Numbered from the stretch's first letter, positions 17,736-26,998 are shown. The stretch: DNA of 64,000 nt from UBA6120 sp035361955 (GCA_035361955.1 DAOSDC010000004.1:36798-100797); one strand, 5' to 3'. Notes: a model not told the origin generated them from the letters alone. Program-made: numbers and translations.

Positions 17736-19058
17736 TTAACTACCGTACAGTGTCGCGTAATATTGATCGACTTGCGTTTTAATGCGATTGAGCACAATCG
17801 TGACATCGGTTTCCGAACCGCGCCCGGTATACATCAGTTTATATAGTTCGGCCATCACGATTTCACGCATGACTTTGGAAAAATCGCGTTCGCGCGGTAA
17901 CGTAACGGCTTCCTCGATTGCATCAAACAGAGCATCAGTATTAATGTCTTTTTGTTGTTCTTCGGGCAACGCTTCAATCAAGTCTTGCATATTCTTGAGT
18001 GCCCCAACCTTACCGAACTCATACATTTTGGTTGCCCCTTCGGATCCGGTCCACATTTTCAAAAACGAAAACGCTTCGCTAACTTGTTTGCTACGTACGG
18101 AGATACCAAACGCATCGGCGGATATTTCCCCACCTTTAGCGCTAGGTCGATCAACAGGCTTTGGCAACACTTGAATATCCCAGTCGATCCCCAAGGCGTC
18201 ATAGCTAAACCAATCGCCCATGTGACCGCCGAATATCATCGCCACATTACCACCCAAAAAAGAGTATGAGGAGGCGCTTTCGATTGCGTCCGGCGCAAAT
18301 TTTGTACCAACGCCACCCATTGATTTGTCTCTGAAAAACTGTGTGGCGGCAATTCCTTCGGGCGAGTTGATGGCGCACACCCGATTATTCGAATCGGGAG
18401 CGTAGAATGTGCCACCCATTTGTTGCACGTACACAAGCCATTCGCCCCACCAGTTAAGTTGGGCTTCAGCGCCAAAGGAAGTATATGTTACGTTGGGGGT
18501 CTCACCTGTGAATTTAGATAAAACGACACCCGCGGCCTGATAATCATCGTATGTCCAATCCGCTTGCGGATAGACGCTTTCGCTTTGGGTTAAGCCCAAT
18601 ACATCGCGAAGATCGTCAGCGGAGGCATCGAATAGTGCTTTGTTGTAGTAAAGGAGCGAAGTATTCAGTGAAGTCGGTAGCGCGTAAACTTTTCCATCAA
18701 TCGTTAACGCATCCATTAACGAATCGATGTAGTTGTCAGTATCAATTTCCTCATCCTCATTGATAAGCGTTGTCAAATCAAGTAGCGAAGGTGTCATTGA
18801 CGTGACGACGACCGTGCTCGTCTTGATGATGTCGGGTTCATCTTTGGTACCGATTAATTTGCCGATATCTTGACCATATGTCGCTGAAACAGCGATACCG
18901 GTTCGTTCGGTAAAGATGGCAAATAATTCGTCATAACGGCCTTCATCTTCGATATCTAGGGCAATGCGTAATGTTTTGTCGCCATTATTATCACAGGCGG
19001 CAAGGACGGGCAGTGTCAGTATTGATATCAAACTTAATAAAAGTAGCGGCCGTTTCAT
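17736..19058 (-). CDS. ABC importer sugar-binding lipoprotein (family 1)
   Basis: 440 residues. The signal peptide ends in a lipobox (VLAAC). The mature protein has the layout of family 1 solute-binding proteins: FAIFTERTGIAVSATYGQD, PDIIKTSTVVV, ALPTSLNTSLLYYNKALFD, then SFLKMWTGSEGATKMYEFGKVGAL near the end. Its ATG overlaps the stop of the GH130 gene by 4 bp. It should capture the oligosaccharide released by the surface glycosidases. The ligand is inferred from the neighbours only. Confidence 0.9.
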   Translation of the reverse strand: MKRPLLLLSLISILTLPVLAACDNNGDKTLRIALDIEDEGRYDELFAIFTERTGIAVSATYGQDIGKLIGTKDEPDIIKTSTVVVTSMTPSLLDLTTLINEDEEIDTDNYIDSLMDALTIDGKVYALPTSLNTSLLYYNKALFDASADDLRDVLGLTQSESVYPQADWTYDDYQAAGVVLSKFTGETPNVTYTSFGAEAQLNWWGEWLVYVQQMGGTFYAPDSNNRVCAINSPEGIAATQFFRDKSMGGVGTKFAPDAIESASSYSFLGGNVAMIFGGHMGDWFSYDALGIDWDIQVLPKPVDRPSAKGGEISADAFGISVRSKQVSEAFSFLKMWTGSEGATKMYEFGKVGALKNMQDLIEALPEEQQKDINTDALFDAIEEAVTLPRERDFSKVMREIVMAELYKLMYTGRGSETDVTIVLNRIKTQVDQYYATLYGS

Positions 19059-20083
19059 GATACGTTCTCCATATTTTTGAATAGGTCATCGTAAGTCATG
19101 TGGCACACAGCGATGTTTTGGTCACATACGCCATAGTAGATATGGACCATGTCATCATCGTTAGTGACACCACACGTGAAAATGACATTGGGGACAAACC
19201 CTTCTTTTTCATAAGGTTCCGTCGGTTCAATTAAAGGTTGTTTTGATTTTTTGATAACTTTGCTTGGGTCGTCTTTATCAACGAGCAGGGCGCAAAGATG
19301 ATAACGGTGGTCTTTGTCGGCGCTATGGTAGATGACGACCCAGCCTTCTTTTGTTAAAAATGGCACGGCGCCAGCGCCCACGCGCGCTGAACATTGATAT
19401 TCGATGCGAGCCTTCTTCAGCGCCTCGTGCTCACCCCAGTGGAGCAAGTTCGTGCTTTTAGCCAGCCAAATATCGAGTTTTCCAAAATCGCTCGTCGAAG
19501 GACGGTGATAAGCATAGTATTGATTATTGATTAATTGCGGAAAAATAACGCAGTCTTTGTTGTCAAAAGGAAAGATGTTGCCAAGCCGATCAAACTTCTT
19601 GAAATCATCGGTGACCATCAACCCAACGTTGATGCCAAAGCTACTGACTGCGGTATAAGTAATGTAATAACGACCATTGATATACGTGATGCGTGGATCT
19701 TCAATTCCATATTCTTCATAAACGCTCTCGGGGAAAAGAGGTTGCTCATCAAACACAAAATGATGGCCATCTTCACTACGACCAATCCGGAAGTGCGAGA
19801 TTGAAGTCAAATAACTTTCTTCGTGGTTATGAATGACGCGGGCATCGGAAAAATCGTAGTTGGGGTCGCTCATGGCTATTTGGATGAATTGGAATTTCTT
19901 GTGGCGCCAGATGGGCACATAAACATAAACGCTGTCGCTTTCCTTCATCGTTTCGGCGACACGGGCAATCATAATCGTCGTTGAGCCGACCTTGATTGTC
20001 GCGGGGTTAAACACGCCAAGCACACGCAGTTCGGGGCTCGTTGGGGCAATGTCTTCGGTTTTAATGATTAAATGCTTTTCCAT
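19055..20083 (-). CDS. Cytosolic GH130 family beta-mannoside phosphorylase or mannosidase
   Basis: 342 residues with no signal peptide, a usual length for single-domain GH130. Hallmarks in order are GVFNPATIKVGSTTIMIARVAE, YGIEDPRITYINGRYYITYTA, DCVIFPQLINNQYYAYHRP, and VHIYYGVCDQNIAVCHM near the end. The HRP motif is compatible with phosphate binding in phosphorylase members, but I cannot separate phosphorylase from hydrolase by eye. It sits directly upstream of the importer genes, so the substrate is probably an imported beta-mannoside. A phosphorylase would yield mannose-1-phosphate. Confidence 0.9.
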   Translation of the reverse strand: MEKHLIIKTEDIAPTSPELRVLGVFNPATIKVGSTTIMIARVAETMKESDSVYVYVPIWRHKKFQFIQIAMSDPNYDFSDARVIHNHEESYLTSISHFRIGRSEDGHHFVFDEQPLFPESVYEEYGIEDPRITYINGRYYITYTAVSSFGINVGLMVTDDFKKFDRLGNIFPFDNKDCVIFPQLINNQYYAYHRPSTSDFGKLDIWLAKSTNLLHWGEHEALKKARIEYQCSARVGAGAVPFLTKEGWVVIYHSADKDHRYHLCALLVDKDDPSKVIKKSKQPLIEPTEPYEKEGFVPNVIFTCGVTNDDDMVHIYYGVCDQNIAVCHMTYDDLFKNMENVS

Positions 20084-20087
20084 AAAA

Positions 20088-22028
20088 TTACCGGTCGATT
20101 GTATATACTTTCAGCAAATCAAGCCGCATTTCAGCATCGGCGAATTGCGCACCGATGTCACTTCCGTTGACGACTAGATATAGCCTGAAATTGCTATAGG
20201 CAGGGACGAACGTGACCGTGTGTTGGCCAATCGTATTACCCGAATCGATTTTTAAGGGGTTGGAACTTATCGCGGTTGTGCCGTTGGTCGCATAATAGAG
20301 CACCTTGATTTCCCACATCGTTTTCACAAATTCGTTCATTTGGTTCAACGCCGTGACATTGAGTAGCATTTGCACGGCATTGACGTCTGTCGCATTGAAG
20401 ACGTTGCTGACGATGCCTCCAAAGCAATATTTGGCTTCGGGGTATTTGTTTTGCTTCATCACTAGTTGACTGTTTTCAATGCGTAGCGAAGCGGGGCTTA
20501 AAGCATGGATGACAGCATCGATGTTTTGTTTCGTGCGATCAGGAATTGTCCAAAGCGACGTGTTCATGAAATCGGTAGGACGGCTTTCCGATAACAGTGT
20601 CGTGTTAATGACGCGCAGGCGATATTTATAAACCTCACTCGAACCCCAAACGACAATGGTCTCTTCGATGTAATCATCGATGCGGTTCCAAGATGGGCTA
20701 TTCGATGCGTAATCAATCGGCAAAGTGCCAGTGTATGAGGTTTGATATAGTTTGCCGTCGATGTTGCGATAGGCTGTTGCCGATGCGGTGCCAGTTAAAC
20801 TCATGGACGCGGCGGCGCTTGTGCCCGATAAGCGCGATGTCGCCTCGGTTACGTGGGCCGATGTCGAAGGATTAAAGTAGTTTTCGATGATGACGTCGCC
20901 GTCAGCGCTTAAATGATCGTCGAGGGCCACCAACGTTTCGATGGTGACGTTTTGACGCGTATTTAGTCCCCATGTCGTTTTAAATAAATCGGTAAAACGG
21001 TTACCATCGGTCGTCGCGCCTCCGTAGGTAAGCGTCGCCAATTCGTTTTTCAAATTGGTGGTATTTTCAAAGCCGCTTAAAACATTGACGGGCAGTGCCG
21101 CTTGCTTGCTTTGGTCAATCCGCGATTTGGCGATAATGGTGGCGGTACCCACGCCGATGAATGATAATACGCCAGCTTCGGTAATCGTAGCCACCGTCTC
21201 ATCGCTTGACGACCAGATGACCGATTTATCACTGATCTCGCTAGGGGTGATTGACGAAGTCAACGTGACAGCGGGGCTTCCTTTTAGTTTTTCGATTTTA
21301 CCGGAGACGATTTCCGCCGAATTGATGGAAATGCCGGTAACTGCCGGTTGGTTGTTATAAATGGCGATATGCGTAAGCACTAGTTCCGCGGTTTGTCGCT
21401 CGCCGTCGGGTCCTTTGGCGAGAATGTGGAACGTGCAATTTTTCACTTGATTGTCATATTTCCAGCCGGTGTTATATCCCGGGTCGGGCTGGGTGTTCTT
21501 TTCACGGTATTTTTGCGATAACATGGCGTCGACGACGTTGATGGAAATGAGTCCGGGCGTGCCTTCATCAGACAGCACGTAATAATATTCAATCTCGCCT
21601 TCAACCGCGAGTTTGACGATATATTGGGAATAACTGCTGACGACGTTCATTTCAAAAATGACCGCTTTTGAAAAATCGAGCGACAGCGCGGGTGTTTGGA
21701 CACCGCCATAATTATCGAGACTGGCATCGATATTCCAAATCACGACGGTGTCGTTACTGCTTTCATAGTTGGCGACGCCGGCGGGCGTGCCACTACCAAA
21801 GCCACGAATGTCATAAGCCGTGTAATGGATGCTACTACCATCCCAAACAGGGATGGTGTAAGAAGATGAACCGACGCTTGAAGTTTGGCTATCGGTGGAT
21901 GTGGTTATTGAACTTGTTTGACTACTGGATGTGGTTGAAGGCATCGATGTATTCGACGATGAATCACAGCCAATCAAAAACGTTCCGATGATTGCTAATA
22001 ACATGATCTGAGATCTACTTGTTTTCAC
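20088..22028 (-). CDS. Lipoprotein with a bacterial Ig-like (Big2) domain
   Basis: 646 residues from a GTG at 22028, directly after the preceding TAA; it gives a basic N-terminus and a lipobox (FLIGC). A Ser/Thr linker is followed by a jelly-roll-like domain at about 65-230. A Big2 domain lies at about 233-315 (VTGISINSAEIVSG, VIWSSSDETVATITEAGVLSFIGVGTATI). Beta-rich C-terminal domains complete it. No catalytic motif is recognised. It may be a surface binding protein or an enzyme of unknown family. Confidence 0.7.
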   Translation of the reverse strand: MKTSRSQIMLLAIIGTFLIGCDSSSNTSMPSTTSSSQTSSITTSTDSQTSSVGSSSYTIPVWDGSSIHYTAYDIRGFGSGTPAGVANYESSNDTVVIWNIDASLDNYGGVQTPALSLDFSKAVIFEMNVVSSYSQYIVKLAVEGEIEYYYVLSDEGTPGLISINVVDAMLSQKYREKNTQPDPGYNTGWKYDNQVKNCTFHILAKGPDGERQTAELVLTHIAIYNNQPAVTGISINSAEIVSGKIEKLKGSPAVTLTSSITPSEISDKSVIWSSSDETVATITEAGVLSFIGVGTATIIAKSRIDQSKQAALPVNVLSGFENTTNLKNELATLTYGGATTDGNRFTDLFKTTWGLNTRQNVTIETLVALDDHLSADGDVIIENYFNPSTSAHVTEATSRLSGTSAAASMSLTGTASATAYRNIDGKLYQTSYTGTLPIDYASNSPSWNRIDDYIEETIVVWGSSEVYKYRLRVINTTLLSESRPTDFMNTSLWTIPDRTKQNIDAVIHALSPASLRIENSQLVMKQNKYPEAKYCFGGIVSNVFNATDVNAVQMLLNVTALNQMNEFVKTMWEIKVLYYATNGTTAISSNPLKIDSGNTIGQHTVTFVPAYSNFRLYLVVNGSDIGAQFADAEMRLDLLKVYTIDR

Positions 22029-24113
22029 TTAACGGCACACCACCCTTTTAGTCACGTAGTCATAACGGCTTTGTGCCGTCAATATTTCAATTCGCATCGT
22101 ATAATCGGTATCTGGTAGCAATGCTTTGTTATACCGGTAAGTCGCTAATGGTTCGCCATCGTAGGCGAGGATGTCACCGAAATATACTTTCATGTTGACG
22201 ATTTCATCATCCAATGGTGCCGACATGGCAATATTGATGTCGGATGATGAAGTAAGCTCTTGTCTAGTTGTGATATTCGTCAAATTGACCGCGGCCTGTT
22301 TTCTGGCGATTAACTCGTCGGCGATGACCACTCCATTATCGGCCATGCTTGGAACCGAATTGGCGGGCAGTTGCCGTACCACCAGCGATTGCTTGGTCGG
22401 AACTCTTAAATGCACGGAGCCTGATACATTACGGGCGAGGATCGTCTGTGATAAAGCGTCGAATAGGTCATATGCATATTCGGGACCTTCATAGTTAACG
22501 ATATATGCCTGGTTATACGGGTTATAAAACAAATAACCCGGCATTTGGGATGGCCCGAAACTATCGGTGGCGTTCAAATCAATGCGCAAAATTCCATTCA
22601 CATTCGTTTTTTGGGCCACAGCCCCGAGGCCCCCGATAAAAGCCGAGCTATACAAACTGAGATCTGAAGGTTGTCCAAACATCGTCGTGGCATCGCCCAT
22701 GGCATAACCAGTCATTGAATTCCAGCTTTGACGGAATCCTTCATAAATAAGCGTGCCTTTTGTATCAAATGGTAAATAACTGTTCATCGATTGGTGTGAC
22801 AAACTATGCGTTTGCGGGAAAAAGTAGCGGGCATTGCTGACGAGATTGAGCATGTATTTGCCAATCGCGTTTGCGTAACGGGGGTCGTATTTGACCATGG
22901 GTGCTAACGTGGTGGCTAAATGAAGCGAATTCATCGCAAATGCATAATCGCCGGCTTGCCCGACGAGCCCATGGACCGGATAATCGCCAAACGAGCCGCT
23001 CATGACAGCCCAACCCGGCCGGAACGAGGAATCGCCATCAAATAGAAAATCAATGAATTTACCGATATCGTAGGAGGTGCCATGATGCGCGTTTAATATC
23101 GCGGCGATGTATGGTGCGTAATCGGTTAGAGCTTCATAATTCGGATTCTTTTGATAGGTTTGTAAATAATCGAGTACTTCCTTCGTACCGTCAAGATATT
23201 TTTCATCACCCGTTATTTTATAAGCCGAGTAGAATAACGCCGCGAGTCCACCATTGGGAGGCTCGATGTGACCTCCGGTAACCGTCGGAGATTCAAGCAC
23301 GACGTTATATCCGACGAATTCGTAGTTCGGCACCCCGCTTTTAACGAAATAAGGTAGCGCTTCGAGCCATTCATTCGCCCCGTTAAGCACGATTTCTTGC
23401 ATGAAGGGGGTGTCAGGATAAAGCTCATACAAGCGCGCGAATATTATTTGAGGAAACAGATCGTACCAGAAGCTTTGTCCTTGAACGCCATAGTTATGAA
23501 CTAATTTCGACCCGGTGTCATAGCTTGAAAAAGTCATTTCCACGAAATCATAAGTAGTATCACCAAATTGTTGGTTTTGTTTGTCGATGCCGGCATAACT
23601 AGCGCCGAGCACTGAAGAAATCGTGGTCATTGCTTCGCTACCGGAACTGACGACGCGATTATCACCCACGTATGTCGGAAGCCCAAACGTGCGTTTTAGA
23701 TAACCGGTTTCCAGTGGGTTATAAACTGGAGGCTGCCGTGGCTGGTCGAGCCAATATCCAATTGGGTTCCATGATGAAGGATCGCTTGAGATGTATGAAG
23801 GGATTCTGACAGTCGGATCATTGGCAAAACCGAAAATGACCCGGTCGAGCTCTCGAGCCGCTGCTCCATAATCGTAATAGCGGTAATTAGTTGGAATATC
23901 TGGGAAAGAATTGATTTTTGAAATCGTTTTTTCAACACCGATATCGGACGCTAAAAAGGTGGGTTGCTCACTCGATTCACCGCTTGATTCGTTTGAAGTA
24001 ATTGGCGTTGTAGACGAAGAAAAATCGCTAACTGAAAGCGATGAAGTTGCCGATTCACACGCTGATAGTAGCAACACCAGAATACCGAGCCCAGTTTTAA
24101 GATGTCGTTTTAT
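22029..24113 (-). CDS. Surface lipoprotein, alpha/alpha-toroid-like paralogue of the 1612-4500 protein; apparent ATA start
   Basis: 694 residues if read from ATA at 24113, giving KRHLKTGLGILVLLLSAC, a normal lipoprotein signal, with GAGGTGG 7 bases upstream. The first standard start (GTG, 24077) falls inside the hydrophobic core and would destroy the signal; ATT at 24116 is the other option. The body, about 100-560, is helical and shares blocks with the 1612-4500 protein: FWYDLFP, GGHIEPPNGG, GLVGQAGDYAFAMN and KYDPRYANAIGKYMLN. The catalytic family is unknown; the conserved Glu and Asp are candidate catalytic residues. It is the first structural gene of the mannan operon. Confidence 0.75.
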   Translation of the reverse strand: MKRHLKTGLGILVLLLSACESATSSLSVSDFSSSTTPITSNESSGESSEQPTFLASDIGVEKTISKINSFPDIPTNYRYYDYGAAARELDRVIFGFANDPTVRIPSYISSDPSSWNPIGYWLDQPRQPPVYNPLETGYLKRTFGLPTYVGDNRVVSSGSEAMTTISSVLGASYAGIDKQNQQFGDTTYDFVEMTFSSYDTGSKLVHNYGVQGQSFWYDLFPQIIFARLYELYPDTPFMQEIVLNGANEWLEALPYFVKSGVPNYEFVGYNVVLESPTVTGGHIEPPNGGLAALFYSAYKITGDEKYLDGTKEVLDYLQTYQKNPNYEALTDYAPYIAAILNAHHGTSYDIGKFIDFLFDGDSSFRPGWAVMSGSFGDYPVHGLVGQAGDYAFAMNSLHLATTLAPMVKYDPRYANAIGKYMLNLVSNARYFFPQTHSLSHQSMNSYLPFDTKGTLIYEGFRQSWNSMTGYAMGDATTMFGQPSDLSLYSSAFIGGLGAVAQKTNVNGILRIDLNATDSFGPSQMPGYLFYNPYNQAYIVNYEGPEYAYDLFDALSQTILARNVSGSVHLRVPTKQSLVVRQLPANSVPSMADNGVVIADELIARKQAAVNLTNITTRQELTSSSDINIAMSAPLDDEIVNMKVYFGDILAYDGEPLATYRYNKALLPDTDYTMRIEILTAQSRYDYVTKRVVCR

Positions 24114-24143
24114 AATTTCGCCACCTCACAAAGATTCTCATTT

Positions 24144-24192
24144 AGTATAGCATAATGAAAATAAGTGGTATAAAAATTTAATATTATATTAA
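24144..24192 (-). promoter_or_regulatory. Extended -10 promoter and A/T palindrome before the mannan operon
   Basis: On the minus strand TGCTATACT gives an extended -10 (hexamer 24149-24144) with a poor -35. Just upstream, 24178-24192 is a perfect 15-bp palindrome, TTAATAT-T-ATATTAA. A near-identical site overlaps the promoter of the adjacent LacI-family gene, so it is a candidate operator of that regulator. Confidence 0.55.
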
Positions 24193-24239
24193 TAAAAAAT
24201 TAACCAATTAATATTTGATAATTTTTATAATAATTTAAA

Positions 24240-24264
24240 TAAAATGCGGTATAAACGCATATTA
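24240..24264 (-). terminator. Imperfect inverted repeat after the LacI gene
   Basis: TAATATGCG and CGCATTTTA flank a 7-base spacer, 8 of 9 positions pairing, followed on the minus strand by TTTATTTAAATT. It can be read as a weak terminator for the regulator gene or as another protein-binding site. The choice is open. Confidence 0.4.
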
Positions 24265-24288
24265 GGAATCATTCGTGGTGCGAGTTAA

Positions 24289-25296
24289 TTAATCAATTAC
24301 CTCAGAAACCGGATTTAAATCTTTTACTGATTCCCGTTCGACTAAATGCGATCGCAGTTGCACAAGGGCGTGTTTGCCTTTAATAGCATCGACCATCGCT
24401 CCAAACGCTTTGCGGGCGACGCTGTCTTTATTAGGACCAACTGAGGTTAATTTTGGCATCAAGTTTTCGCAAAGCATCGTATTGTCAAAGCTGATAACTG
24501 AAACATCGTCGGGTACTTTCAGTCCATTGACGGATAGTAGCGAATATAACTTTTGCGCCGCCGAATCGCAGTGGCAAATGTAGGCTGTCGGCAGATTGTT
24601 CAGTGGAAGGTCGAATAACGATACTTGGCGCTCAATGTTTTCGTTGATGTGCCAAGCGGGGTCAATTCGTAAGCCCTTTTCATTCATAGCTTTGACATAG
24701 CCCATATAGCGATCCGATATTGAGGTCGTCTTATTGATGTTGCCGATAAAACCAATTTTTGTATGACCTTTGTCAATCAGATAGTGAGCCAGCATATAAG
24801 AGACCTGATAATTGTCGACGTAAAGGAAATTACACGAAAATAGCGGTGAGTAAATATCGATAAAAACGCTGGGAACGGGATGTTTCTCCATAAATTGGAG
24901 AATTTTTTGGCTAACTTCACAGGCAAAAAACACACCATCGGGATTAAAATTGGCAATCGTCGTTTTGATTTTTTCAACCGGCTGTTCTGGTTCAAGGAAT
25001 GATATTTGTAACATGCTATTTACTTTTGCGAGTTCGGAAGTCAAATAATAGAAAATCGTCGAGTAGTATTGTTCCGATGGAGTTAGGAAAAAATCTTGAT
25101 TGATGAAAAAGAGAAACCGTTTCTTATTAATGCCCTGATGCGATGATTTGCCAACATAGCCAACTGATTTGGCGTAAGCCTTGATTTTGCGTCGCAAGGG
25201 ATCGCTGACGCCCGATTGGTTGTTGAGCGCTTTAAAAACGGCGACGGTGCTGACGTTCATTTTATCAGCGATAGTCTTTAATGTAATTTTTGCCAT
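24289..25296 (-). CDS. LacI/GalR-family transcriptional regulator of the mannan locus
   Basis: 335 residues. The N-terminal helix-turn-helix reads ITLKTIADKMNVSTVAVFKALN, with Phe-Lys where Ser-Arg is common. The usual hinge-helix pattern (Asn-x-x-Ala-x-x-Leu) before the sugar domain is absent; the linker reads VGYVGKSSHQGINKKR. The effector domain, about 60-335, is periplasmic-binding-protein-like (GFIGNINKTTSISDRYMGY, VPDDVSVISFDN). AAGGA precedes the ATG. It lies upstream and codirectional with the glycosidase/importer operon and probably controls it and itself through the A/T palindromes. Confidence 0.88.
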   Translation of the reverse strand: MAKITLKTIADKMNVSTVAVFKALNNQSGVSDPLRRKIKAYAKSVGYVGKSSHQGINKKRFLFFINQDFFLTPSEQYYSTIFYYLTSELAKVNSMLQISFLEPEQPVEKIKTTIANFNPDGVFFACEVSQKILQFMEKHPVPSVFIDIYSPLFSCNFLYVDNYQVSYMLAHYLIDKGHTKIGFIGNINKTTSISDRYMGYVKAMNEKGLRIDPAWHINENIERQVSLFDLPLNNLPTAYICHCDSAAQKLYSLLSVNGLKVPDDVSVISFDNTMLCENLMPKLTSVGPNKDSVARKAFGAMVDAIKGKHALVQLRSHLVERESVKDLNPVSEVID

Positions 25297-25316
25297 ATGA
25301 TTTCCTTAATCCAATC

Positions 25317-25350
25317 TTAATAATATATTAATCAAAAATAAAGTTAATAA
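25317..25350 (-). promoter_or_regulatory. LacI-gene promoter overlapped by A/T pseudo-palindrome
   Basis: A -35 TTATTA (25350-25345), 17-bp spacer and -10 TATATT (25327-25322) are read on the minus strand. The -10 lies inside 25317-25331 (TTAATAA-T-ATATTAA), one base from a perfect palindrome and matching the site at 24178-24192. Autoregulation is the natural reading. Confidence 0.5.
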
Positions 25351-25486
25351 GGCTTTTTACCCATGATATTGAAAAAATGGTCATTTGACAATAATTTGGA
25401 GGTATAAATCATTTTTTTAATTCGCATCCAAACAATGATTTTAGTTATTTTAACTAAGCGAACTAACGATGAGATAAAAAGCGACA

Positions 25487-25495
25487 TGTTATAAT
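25487..25495 (+). promoter_or_regulatory. Extended -10 promoter placed for a leaderless transcript
   Basis: TGTTATAAT matches an extended -10 exactly (TATAAT 25490-25495). The ATG at 25502 lies 7 bases after the hexamer, where transcription should begin. No ribosome binding site is seen. Confidence 0.65.
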
Positions 25496-25501
25496 TTGCG
25501 T

Positions 25502-26980
25502 ATGAAACTTTGGACCAACGGACATTTCCATACGATGGTTGATGAAACTTCCTGTTTCAATAACGTTTTGACTAACGAAGGAAAAATTGTGGCCACTAAT
25601 GTTAATGAGGCGGACTATCCTATGGCCGAACGCATTGATTTAGGTGGTCACCATGTCTATCCGGGCATGGTTGATGCTCATTTACATCTGATTGGTTATG
25701 GACAAAAACTTGCCCGGATTGATTTATCGAAACACCACGATAAAAAAGCCATCATCGAAATACTGATGACTTCACATGGCGAGCAAATAATCGCCGAGGG
25801 GTATCACGATATCGGAATCACCAAATTTGACTTAGATAATATATCGGACGCAAAACCAATCGTTTTGACGCATAACGATTACCATTCAGTTACCATCAAT
25901 AGCGTAGCCCTTAAAATTGCAAATACCGATTCCCCGACAGGCATTTTGACTGAAGATGAAGCCAAAATCGTGACTTCACGGGTCTTGACCTACGATAAAG
26001 CAACATTGAAAAGATACTTTGCCACAGCCCTTAAACAGCTTCATGAATATGGGATTACGGGCGGGCATAGCGACGATTTGTCCTACTTTGGAGATATGAG
26101 GCGCACATATGAAGCGATTGACGAAACATTAAAGGAACTACCGTTTCGCGCGCATCTATTAGTCCATTACCGCATTTTCAATCAGTGGCGCACTATCGCT
26201 TCTGATATCAATAATCCGTATCTCGAATATGGTGCGGTCAAACTGTTTTACGATGGGACATTGTCCTCTAAAACAGCACTGGTAACAAGTAAATATTGTG
26301 GTAGTGACCAACAAGGACTCCGCATGCATTCAATCGATGAATTCAAGTCATTGGTAGCCCACGCTCGATCATTTGGATATACGGTCGCCATTCACGTCAT
26401 CGGTGATAAGGCACTAGACGAAGTATGCGACATTTTATTGGCACTGCCACCAAGGCCAGGCCAAAAAGATCGCATCATTCACGCCTCACTAGCGACAAAG
26501 AACACCATTAAAAAATTGGCGAAGCTTCCGGCGATTTTCGATATTCAACCACTGTTCGTGACCAGCGACCTGCCATATATGAATCGCTTATTTGTTTCAA
26601 AACCCAAGCTTATTTATCCTTGGAAATCATATCTGGATCAGGGGTTGATATTACTTGGTAGTTCCGACGCTCCGGTTGAAGATCCTAATCCGCTTTTAGG
26701 CATCCATGCGCTTGTCACCCGTCAATCAAATAATAATGGCAAAGTCTATCATCCATCACAGCGCATCGATCGGTTTAAAGCTACGCAGATGTATACGACC
26801 GACTATGCGGTGATTACCAACACTCCAACGATGAGAGGGTATATCGACATTGGCTATCTATCCGATTTCACCGTTTATGCACATGATATATTGACCTGCC
26901 CGCTTGAACAATTAAAGTCATTAAAGCCAAGCATGACCGTGATTGATGAAAAAATCGTCTACAAGACGATTAATCAATGA
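25502..26980 (+). CDS. Amidohydrolase family 3 protein (YtcJ-like)
   Basis: 492 residues from ATG 25502. It has the metal-dependent hydrolase layout: a small N-terminal beta domain, VYPGMVDAHLHLIGYG with the HxH metal motif at about 60, AIHVIGDKALDEV, and GSSDAPVEDPNPLLGIHALVTRQ near the end. Closest in design to YtcJ-like enzymes, whose substrates are mostly unknown amides, carbamates or cyclic compounds. It is cytosolic, stands alone and diverges from the LacI gene; no link to the mannan locus is evident beyond position. Confidence 0.85.
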   Translation: MKLWTNGHFHTMVDETSCFNNVLTNEGKIVATNVNEADYPMAERIDLGGHHVYPGMVDAHLHLIGYGQKLARIDLSKHHDKKAIIEILMTSHGEQIIAEGYHDIGITKFDLDNISDAKPIVLTHNDYHSVTINSVALKIANTDSPTGILTEDEAKIVTSRVLTYDKATLKRYFATALKQLHEYGITGGHSDDLSYFGDMRRTYEAIDETLKELPFRAHLLVHYRIFNQWRTIASDINNPYLEYGAVKLFYDGTLSSKTALVTSKYCGSDQQGLRMHSIDEFKSLVAHARSFGYTVAIHVIGDKALDEVCDILLALPPRPGQKDRIIHASLATKNTIKKLAKLPAIFDIQPLFVTSDLPYMNRLFVSKPKLIYPWKSYLDQGLILLGSSDAPVEDPNPLLGIHALVTRQSNNNGKVYHPSQRIDRFKATQMYTTDYAVITNTPTMRGYIDIGYLSDFTVYAHDILTCPLEQLKSLKPSMTVIDEKIVYKTINQ

Positions 26981-26997
26981 TGCTTTTTGATTAACGT
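26966..26997. terminator. Hairpin between convergent amidohydrolase and birA genes
   Basis: ACG-a-TTAATCAA pairs with TTGATTAACGT over a 9-base loop, an 11-bp stem with one bulge at the tail-to-tail junction. There is no long T run outside the stem, so it is a weak bidirectional terminator at best. Confidence 0.4.
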
Positions 26998-26998
26998 G

